Source: SURF-24 sp964537965 (GTDB lineage: Bacteria; Bacteroidota; Ignavibacteria; Ignavibacteriales; SURF-24). From it: 11,990 bases of DNA. The stretch is taken from assembly GCA_964537965.1 (NCBI GenBank), contig CAZIDB010000143.1:1-11990 (forward strand). The letters are read 5' to 3'. Position 1 is the first letter of the stretch. Each line of letters begins with the position of its first letter. The notes under the pieces were generated by a model. It had not been told where the DNA came from, ran no database searches, and saw only the letters and a program-made list of their open reading frames with translations. Position numbers and translations under genes: made by a program. Positions 6,437 to 11,990 of this stretch are shown in pieces.

Positions 6437-7123
6437 CTACTTCTTTTTCTCTTTGAAGATATCATCAGATAAACCGGTGTTAACTTTATAATTTGAGTAG
6501 AGGATTTCTACCGATCCGCGTTCGGTTGTTTTTTGTCCGCTTTTCTTGTTCGTTTCAAGCTTCTTATTACGGGGATCCTGAATATATTGCAACTTGGGTA
6601 CATCAAGAGAGAATAGAATTTTTTTAGGAAGCGGATACTGGAAATTGTTATCATACATAAGTTCAATCTGCGTTGAGCCGCCGCGTCTTGCTGTTGATTC
6701 AACTCTTCGGACAAGGTTTTTCTCGGCGTCAATCCATACTGTAGATAAAATTATTATTGCCGAATCTGAATTTGGTATAACTTTAACAACATGCATTGTT
6801 CTGCCGTCAATTTTATCCTGTTTTACATAGATAGCGCTAAAATCTTTTTCAAGCATTGCAGTGGGTGAAAAGTTAAAAGCCTGTTTCGGCAGCATTGCAA
6901 ATTCTTTAGAATCCAGCTTTGTTTTATTTGGCTGTTTAAAATACATTGTAGCTTTCATATCTGGCACTTTAAGATATTCCATACTTACTTTGACCGAAAT
7001 ATCCGCCTTGTAATCTTTTACCTTTGCAAAACTTGCTTTTACTTTATTTAAAATTGCATAGGGATCTTTCGATTGACCAAATATTAAAGTTGATAAAAAC
7101 AAATAAAATATTATTCTTTTCAT
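6437..7123 (-). CDS. LolA-like / outer-membrane lipoprotein-sorting family periplasmic protein
   Basis: 228 residues with an N-terminal signal peptide (MKRIIFYLFLSTLIFGQS, probably cleaved near residue 16-18). There is no lipobox cysteine, so it is likely a soluble periplasmic protein. The mature part starts DPYAILNKVKASFAKVKDYKADI and continues with strand-rich text (YLKVPDMKATMYFKQPNKTKLDS, TVWIDAEKNLVRRVES, IELMYDNN, LPKKILFSLDVP). This is the pattern of the LolA/COG2834 half-barrel family, which binds lipid or lipoprotein acyl chains. AAGGA lies seven bases before the ATG at 7123. It is downstream of an ABC-2 ATPase/permease pair on the same strand, separated by 214 bp with a twin palindrome, so co-transcription is uncertain. 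The family call rests on fold-like pattern rather than catalytic residues, and the cargo is unknown. Confidence 0.65.
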   Translation of the reverse strand: MKRIIFYLFLSTLIFGQSKDPYAILNKVKASFAKVKDYKADISVKVSMEYLKVPDMKATMYFKQPNKTKLDSKEFAMLPKQAFNFSPTAMLEKDFSAIYVKQDKIDGRTMHVVKVIPNSDSAIIILSTVWIDAEKNLVRRVESTARRGGSTQIELMYDNNFQYPLPKKILFSLDVPKLQYIQDPRNKKLETNKKSGQKTTERGSVEILYSNYKVNTGLSDDIFKEKKK

Positions 7124-7270
7124 AATTATATCCTTGATTCATAGAGTAAAGTTAGAACAAGTTATTCTCTCTCCGTCTGAATATTAACAATCTGTCCGGT
7201 CTCTTCAACAGGCTCAGAAACCTCTCTTCTTTATATCGATAAAATTTGTATTCACTAATTAATTGTTTTC

Positions 7271-7300
7271 TCAGCCAAAGGCTGATCCCGCAAAGCGGGA
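7271..7300. repeat. Two back-to-back 15-bp palindromes with AAA loops
   Basis: TCAGCC-AAA-GGCTGA (7271-7285) is followed without a gap by TCCCGC-AAA-GCGGGA (7286-7300). Both are perfect 6-bp stems with a 3-base loop, the second very GC-rich against an AT-rich background. It lies 37 bp after the permease stop (minus strand). The sequence just beyond on either strand has no T-run, so it is not a classical terminator. It resembles REP-type palindromic units or an mRNA-end stabiliser. Confidence 0.7.
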
Positions 7301-7337
7301 CATTTCCCATCTTCCATTTTACATCTCACATCATACC

Positions 7338-8174
7338 TCAGCTTAAAATATCTTTCCTTAAAAAGAGAATAAGCGAGATTAAATACAATCCTAAAATATG
7401 ACCGCCAAGCACAAGTGCGTCTTTTGCAATGTCAACATAATCAATCGGGTCATCAAAAAATCCAAGCCACCCATTCATATAATTTGTAAAAAGATAAGGT
7501 CTTATTGAAGTAAGTATTTCAACATCAAGTACAGAAAGTATCATGAAAACAATTAAGATTGACATCGCTCCGACAATCGGACCAATAGCATTTTCAACTA
7601 AAGATGAAAAGAAAAATGCAATTGAGACGATGACAGACATGCTTAAAACGGCAAAGCCATAAGCATATAGAAAACGCCACCAGACATCATACGATGGAAA
7701 TACGGTAACACTGCCTTTAAAGACAAGCAGCGAACCCGTTCCGAAAAATAAAATTCCAAGTCCTAAACTCATAAGTGCCAGCCAGAATAGTAAAATGATT
7801 GTGGTTATTATTCCGGCAAGATATTTTGCGCTCACAAGCTGGAAGCGTGAAATAGGTCTTGTTATTAGCATCCTGTAAGTGCCGGCTGTAGCTTCACCGG
7901 CCATAAGGTCGCCGCCAACAAGAACAACAAGAAAGGGAATATGAACAAATAAACTTTGCAGTATAAGGTAACCTATAAAATATCCGTTAAGAATATTACC
8001 TGAAAAAACAAAAGTATCAGTAATATTTCGCGGAGCAAAACTAGCTCCTTGCTGTTGTGCCAAATAAAAAGAAAGATGGATAAGTGGTATAAGAACTCCA
8101 ATTGCCATAAAGCTTATGTAAGTTCTCCACTTCTTAAAAATTTTATAGAGTTCTATGGATATTAGTTGAAACAT
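7338..8174 (-). CDS. ABC-2 type transporter permease
   Basis: 278 residues, strongly hydrophobic, with about six membrane helices (roughly 19-39, 65-87, 112-140, 168-190, 193-215 and 250-272). Between helices 2 and 3 lies GGDLMAGEATAGTYRMLITR, the cytoplasmic signature region of ABC-2 permeases that contacts the ATPase. The ATG at 8174-8172 overlaps the TAA of the upstream ATPase gene by one base (TAATG), with AAGGA eight bases before it inside the ATPase gene, so translation is very likely coupled. The pair would form an exporter-like complex as a dimer of each subunit. The substrate cannot be read from sequence; members of this family handle drugs, peptides, lipids or polysaccharides, and some support gliding or copper (Nos) functions. 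Confidence 0.9.
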   Translation of the reverse strand: MFQLISIELYKIFKKWRTYISFMAIGVLIPLIHLSFYLAQQQGASFAPRNITDTFVFSGNILNGYFIGYLILQSLFVHIPFLVVLVGGDLMAGEATAGTYRMLITRPISRFQLVSAKYLAGIITTIILLFWLALMSLGLGILFFGTGSLLVFKGSVTVFPSYDVWWRFLYAYGFAVLSMSVIVSIAFFFSSLVENAIGPIVGAMSILIVFMILSVLDVEILTSIRPYLFTNYMNGWLGFFDDPIDYVDIAKDALVLGGHILGLYLISLILFLRKDILS

Positions 8175-9094
8175 TATTTCTGTCCTTCTGTTATGGATAG
8201 AAAATATTCTTCGAGAGATCTTGTAGGAACAACAGCGCTTACTGAAATATCATTATCGTTCAGGTATTTGTTCAGCCCGGCAGTTTCATCTTTCTCAAGA
8301 TAGAATAAGAATGTTGTAGATGAGCTTGAGTTTAATTTTTCTTTCCATGCTGATTCGTTAATCAACCTAAGTGTTTCCTCTGCTTTATCAACTTCAAATT
8401 TAACTGTCATGGTTCCGGAGTTAAGTAATTCTTTTACATCACCTTCAACAATAGTTGTACCTTTATTTATAATTATCATCCGGTTGGCAATAATTTCAAC
8501 CTCTGAAAGAATATGCGAGGATAGAAAAATTGTTTTACCTTTATCTTTACTTAAGTGAATAATTAAATCACGGACTTCTTTCATACCCTGCGGATCAAGT
8601 CCCGTAGTTGGTTCATCAAGAATTATTAGTTCCGGATCATGAAGCAGAGCCTGGGCAAGACCGAGCCGTTGTTTCATCCCATGCGAAAAAGTTTTTACCT
8701 TGCTCTTGTATCGCTTTTCAAGACCAACAAGTTCAAGTAAAGACATAATATTTCTCTTTGAAACATCAGCGCCCGAAAGCCTTCCGAGAATTTCAAGATT
8801 TTTGTATGCAGTCAGGTATAAATAGAAATCGGGTTTTTCAACAATTGCACCAATTCTTTTTAATATCTTTTTTCTTGATTCCTTAAGCGACTGATTAAAA
8901 ATATTAATGCTGCCTTTTGTAGGACTTATGAGCGACAAGAGCATTCTTATAGTTGTACTTTTCCCGGCTCCGTTAGGACCAAGGAATCCGAATACATCAC
9001 CTTTATGGACGTTAAGATTCAGATTATCAACAGCCCTTACTTCTTTGAATTGTTTAGTAAGACCTGTTACTTCAATAATTTTTTCAGAATTCAA
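8174..9094 (-). CDS. ABC transporter ATP-binding protein (ABC-2 exporter type)
   Basis: 306 residues with an intact ATPase core: Walker A GPNGAGKSTT (39-48), signature FSHGMKQRLGLAQAL (137-151), Walker B LIILDEP (157-163), D-loop TGLDP (165-169) and switch His195 in FLSSHILSE. The Q-loop position reads IVEKPDFY with Glu86 in place of Gln, and the signature is FSHGM rather than LSGGQ. Both are usual in the bacitracin/Nos-like subfamily and not a defect. The C-terminal 90 residues form the accessory domain seen in this subfamily. The start is TTG at 9094, preceded by GAGG five bases upstream; no in-frame ATG fits, and the frame is closed by TAG 14 codons further up. First gene of the unit; the permease follows with TAATG overlap. 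Confidence 0.93.
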   Translation of the reverse strand: MNSEKIIEVTGLTKQFKEVRAVDNLNLNVHKGDVFGFLGPNGAGKSTTIRMLLSLISPTKGSINIFNQSLKESRKKILKRIGAIVEKPDFYLYLTAYKNLEILGRLSGADVSKRNIMSLLELVGLEKRYKSKVKTFSHGMKQRLGLAQALLHDPELIILDEPTTGLDPQGMKEVRDLIIHLSKDKGKTIFLSSHILSEVEIIANRMIIINKGTTIVEGDVKELLNSGTMTVKFEVDKAEETLRLINESAWKEKLNSSSSTTFLFYLEKDETAGLNKYLNDNDISVSAVVPTRSLEEYFLSITEGQK

Positions 9095-9270
9095 CGAAAC
9101 CTCAATCTGTTGAAACTTTTGAAATTCTTTATGCTAAACATCAGAAAAATTTCCGAATATTGTTCTTTATTCACCGATGTTTTTTTTGTGTTTGCCGATT
9201 TAAACTATTAAACAATCTCCTTTGTTCTTTTATTTGACACGTAAATTTTTGACATACAAAGGGAGTATAA
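9095..9270. promoter_or_regulatory. Divergent promoter region between the ABC genes and the TonB receptor
   Basis: An AT-rich 176-bp spacer must hold promoters for both directions. Visible marks are a T8 run (about 9179-9187), two TTGACA words 15 bp apart (9234-9239 and 9249-9254), and GGGAG (9261-9265) five bases before the receptor ATG. I could not place a convincing -10 or a Bacteroidota-type TAnnTTTG element. Confidence 0.4.
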
Positions 9271-11610
9271 ATGCCAAGGTTTCTTCTCGTTTTTATTTTT
9301 CTTTTATCGGCTCTTTCAACTTTTGCACAGAACAGAAATGATGCGACAGTAAGCGGATACGTTTTTGATAATGAATCCGGTGAAGCTCTTATTGGGGCAA
9401 GCGTTTATATTAAAGATCTTAATATCGGGGCTACAACTAATGTTAGCGGGTATTTTGTAATTCCGAATTCACCTGCTGGAAACAGAACAATAATTGCTTC
9501 TTATCTTGGTTACAAAGCATCTTCCAGGAAAATTGTTTTAACCAAAGGTGAAAATGAAATTCTGAAAATCTATCTTTTACCGGAAGCCGTACAAACGAAA
9601 GAAGTTGTTGTTACAGGTGATTCAATACCAACCATAGAAAAACTATTTGTTAAACCTGTTTCCAGGGTTGAACTTAATGCTAAACAGATTAATAATATTC
9701 CGCGTGTAATAGAAGCCGACTTGCTGAGATCTCTCCAGACTTTACCCGGTATTCAGCCGTTATCGGATTTCTCTTCTGCACTTTATGTAAGAGGAGGAAC
9801 ACCTGACCAGAACCTGTACCAGGTAGATGGAACAGATGTTTATAATCCCGAACATGCTTTCGGGTTATTTTCAACCTTCAATACCAATGCAATTAAAAAA
9901 GTTGAATTGTCCAAAGGTGGATTCAGCGCTGAATACGGTGGAAGACTTTCATCGGTCTTAAGTGTTAATAATCTTGATGGTAACAGGAATAATTTCCAGG
10001 GAGATGTGAATGTAAGTCTGTTATCCGGTGCCACTACCTTGCAAATGCCTCTTGGTAATCTGGGATCAATTTCAGGTTCATTCAGAAGAACTTATCTTGA
10101 TCAGACTTATGCAAAATATATTGATGAAATACCTGCTTATTATTTCTGGGATGGTAATGTAAAAGCTTTCCTTGATTTAGATGATAAGAATAAAGTAGTA
10201 ATAAGTTTTTTTGGCGGAAGAGATAATCTTGATTATAAATTTGATAAGGATGCTCCTTCTTCACTCGGATTTCATTATGATTGGGGTAACACATCCGGCA
10301 GCGTTAACTGGAAAAGGATTTTTACTTCAAAATTGTTTGCCAACTTTTGGATTACCGCAAGCAGGTTTACTTCTCTATTCGATTTTGAAGATGTGAATAT
10401 GAGAGAATATAACAAGATTACGGATTACTCCGCTAAAGGTAGTCTTGAATATTATTTGTCTGATCAATGGTCGATGAGATTCGGTTTTGAACAAAAATTA
10501 ATTCATGGTGTGTTGGAAGAAAAATTCCCCGGCGGTAAAGTTGATGCACAGAAACACAGAAACTATTCGGCAGGTTATTTTACCGCAAACTGGAAACCAT
10601 CAACAGACTGGGATATTGAAGCTGGTTTACGCTACGATTATTTTAATGCGGAAAAAGATTTTCAGAATATCGATCCAAGATTTTCTGTTAAATATAGACT
10701 AACCGAAACTTCAAATCTGAAATTTGCAACCGGCTTGTTTCATCAATATGTAAACAGAATGCCGAGATTATTTTTTGCAAGCATCTGGACGACTGCTGAC
10801 CAGTTTACTTCCGGCTCAAGTGCACAACATTATATCCTAAGTTATCAGAAAGAAATAGGGCAGATTTATGAACTTGAAATAGAAACGTTCTATAAAAAAT
10901 ATAACGACATCCATCAGTTTAACCAGTCAATGCTTACAGAGATTGAAGCTGACAGGTATGAAAACAATGAACCTGTTTTTACTGAAACACGAGGCTTGTT
11001 TAATACCGGTGACGGTGAATCCTACGGCCTTGAAATTCTTTTAAGAAAAGATTACGGCGCAATCACTGGCTGGCTCGGTTATTCTCTTGCAAGAACGGAT
11101 TATACTTTTGATGGATTAAACCAGGGCAAATCATTTATACCAAGGCACGACAGAACTTCTACAATTAACTTAGTTGCCAATACAGATATTAATAAACTCT
11201 GGGCAGAAGTTTTTGGAAGTTCAGGTGACGAAGGTAATTCAAATTGGTTGTTCGGTATGAACTTCATTTACTCAACCGGGCAGCCGCTTACTGTTCCAAA
11301 CTCTGCTTATGTTTCAAGAACATTACCTGACTGGGAAGGAAACCAGAATTCAATTTCGCTTTACCCGACACAGCTTAATACCGTAAGATTACCGGCTTAC
11401 ATAAGAATGGACATCAGTATAACGTGGGAGAAGAAATATAAAGGATGGACACTTGCTCCTTACCTGCAGATTTTTAATGTGGGTAACAGAAAGAATGTCT
11501 GGTTTATTGAGTACGATAATAAATTAAAAGATGATAAAGTGGAGCAGGAAATTGATACAATCGGAATGATTCCTTTCCTGCCAAGCATTGGTGTTAATAT
11601 TAAATTCTAA
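9271..11610 (+). CDS. TonB-dependent outer-membrane receptor with carboxypeptidase-regulatory-like domain
   Basis: 779 residues. A signal peptide (about 1-19, MPRFLLVFIFLLSALSTFA) is followed by a carboxypeptidase-D-regulatory-like beta domain (about 27-110: SGYVFDNESGEALIGASVYI, SGYFVIPNSPAGNRTIIASYLGYKA). The plug domain (about 113-235) includes LRSLQTLPGIQPLSDFSSAL, YVRGGTPDQNLYQVDGTDVYNP and ELSKGGFSAEYGGRLSSVL. The beta barrel (about 240-779) closes with a terminal Phe in GVNIKF, as expected for BAM-dependent insertion. It would take up a ligand using TonB energy. It is shorter than SusC proteins and no SusD follows; instead a lipoprotein gene starts 24 bp downstream, so the two are probably one transcript. 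GGGAG lies five bases before the ATG. Substrate unknown. Confidence 0.94.
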   Translation: MPRFLLVFIFLLSALSTFAQNRNDATVSGYVFDNESGEALIGASVYIKDLNIGATTNVSGYFVIPNSPAGNRTIIASYLGYKASSRKIVLTKGENEILKIYLLPEAVQTKEVVVTGDSIPTIEKLFVKPVSRVELNAKQINNIPRVIEADLLRSLQTLPGIQPLSDFSSALYVRGGTPDQNLYQVDGTDVYNPEHAFGLFSTFNTNAIKKVELSKGGFSAEYGGRLSSVLSVNNLDGNRNNFQGDVNVSLLSGATTLQMPLGNLGSISGSFRRTYLDQTYAKYIDEIPAYYFWDGNVKAFLDLDDKNKVVISFFGGRDNLDYKFDKDAPSSLGFHYDWGNTSGSVNWKRIFTSKLFANFWITASRFTSLFDFEDVNMREYNKITDYSAKGSLEYYLSDQWSMRFGFEQKLIHGVLEEKFPGGKVDAQKHRNYSAGYFTANWKPSTDWDIEAGLRYDYFNAEKDFQNIDPRFSVKYRLTETSNLKFATGLFHQYVNRMPRLFFASIWTTADQFTSGSSAQHYILSYQKEIGQIYELEIETFYKKYNDIHQFNQSMLTEIEADRYENNEPVFTETRGLFNTGDGESYGLEILLRKDYGAITGWLGYSLARTDYTFDGLNQGKSFIPRHDRTSTINLVANTDINKLWAEVFGSSGDEGNSNWLFGMNFIYSTGQPLTVPNSAYVSRTLPDWEGNQNSISLYPTQLNTVRLPAYIRMDISITWEKKYKGWTLAPYLQIFNVGNRKNVWFIEYDNKLKDDKVEQEIDTIGMIPFLPSIGVNIKF

Positions 11611-11634
11611 ATTTGGAAAACGGAGAAACGAAAA

Positions 11635-11990
11635 ATGAATAAAATAAAATATTTAGTTGTTTTGGTAATTGGATTATTATCACTTGCAGGCTGCGGTGAA
11701 GGTAAGGTTGATATTTCCGAAGCACAGTATGAACCTAAGATTGTGGTTGATGCTTATATCTATCCTGGTAAAAAAGTTGAGTTAGTTTATATTACGCGTA
11801 ATGTTCCGTTAGATAAAAATTTTGATTTCAGTAAAGTTTTATTGACTGATGCAAATACAAGAATAACTGACCTTACCGATGGTAAAGTTTATATGCTTGA
11901 ATACAATCCCTCAAAATTATCCTATGAATATAATGGCAGCGACCTGGTGATTCAAAACGGTAAAAGTTATAAACTTGAAGTTGAAGCAAC
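11635..11990 (+). CDS. DUF4249-type lipoprotein, N-terminal part (runs off the window)
   Basis: Open from an ATG at 11635 to the window end (118 codons), so it is incomplete at the 3' side. The N-terminus is a lipoprotein signal with lipobox LSLAGC, acylated Cys at residue 20. The mature part begins with EPKIVVDAYIYPGKKVELVYITRNVPLD and goes on to a short beta-rich segment (KVLLTDANTRITDLTDGKVYMLEY). This opening pattern (PKIVVDxxI, a residue pair before 'TRxxPL') is what I recall for DUF4249 proteins, often found directly after TonB-dependent receptors in Bacteroidota. GGAG lies nine bases before the ATG. It probably acts at the outer membrane with the receptor; its biochemical role is not established. 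Confidence 0.75.
   Translation, partial: MNKIKYLVVLVIGLLSLAGCGEGKVDISEAQYEPKIVVDAYIYPGKKVELVYITRNVPLDKNFDFSKVLLTDANTRITDLTDGKVYMLEYNPSKLSYEYNGSDLVIQNGKSYKLEVEA

Noticed and set aside
7271..7300. Intrinsic terminator for the ABC operon
   Set aside because: The hairpins are strong but no T-run follows on the minus strand, so I list them as palindromic repeats.
8174..9094. Degenerate ABC ATPase because of FSHGM and a Glu in the Q-loop
   Set aside because: Both variants are normal in this ABC-2 subfamily, and Walker A, Walker B and the switch His are intact.

Overview
The window looks like a draft scaffold from a low-GC member of the Bacteroidota/Chlorobi group. A marine, sediment or subsurface Ignavibacteria-like organism is my best guess, from gene content only. 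The grounds are a TonB-dependent receptor with an N-terminal carboxypeptidase-regulatory-like domain followed by a DUF4249-type lipoprotein, a histidine kinase of the membrane-anchored type common in that group, A/T-rich leaders with modest Shine-Dalgarno sites, and AT-rich intergenic repeats. Two runs of exactly 100 N (4003-4102 and 6247-6346) are scaffold joins, so linkage across them is inferred by the assembler rather than read.

Layout: (1) 2-967 (+): C-terminal part of a membrane histidine kinase, followed by a terminator hairpin. (2) 1140-3933 (-): a peroxide-defence block, a PerR/Fur-type regulator followed on the same strand by catalase-peroxidase KatG. The regulator has a perfect 7-1-7 palindrome just upstream (probable self-operator), and a long hairpin covers its last codons. 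(3) N gap. (4) 4108-5661 (-): 1-pyrroline-5-carboxylate dehydrogenase (proline/arginine catabolism). (5) 5662-6436: gene-free repeat region with a ~120-bp tandem duplication, a 20-bp motif at both ends, and the second N gap. That gap is flanked by an identical 55-bp sequence, which looks like a contig-end k-mer overlap. (6) 6437-9094 (-): ABC-2 ATPase and permease overlapping by one base (TAATG), then a LolA-like periplasmic protein beyond a twin-palindrome spacer. (7) 9271-11990 (+): TonB-dependent receptor and the start of its lipoprotein partner, cut by the window end.

How they fit: PerR and KatG form a plausible peroxide sense-and-respond pair. PerR keeps all five residues that align with the metal-sensing ligands of Bacillus PerR but lacks the four-cysteine structural zinc site, as described for Leptospira PerR. 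The ABC pair forms an exporter-like unit, and the receptor plus lipoprotein form an outer-membrane uptake unit with unknown substrate. I found no convincing undescribed multi-gene system. The points most worth a second look are the zinc-site-less PerR with its operator and 3' hairpin, and the repeat region with its probable false gap.
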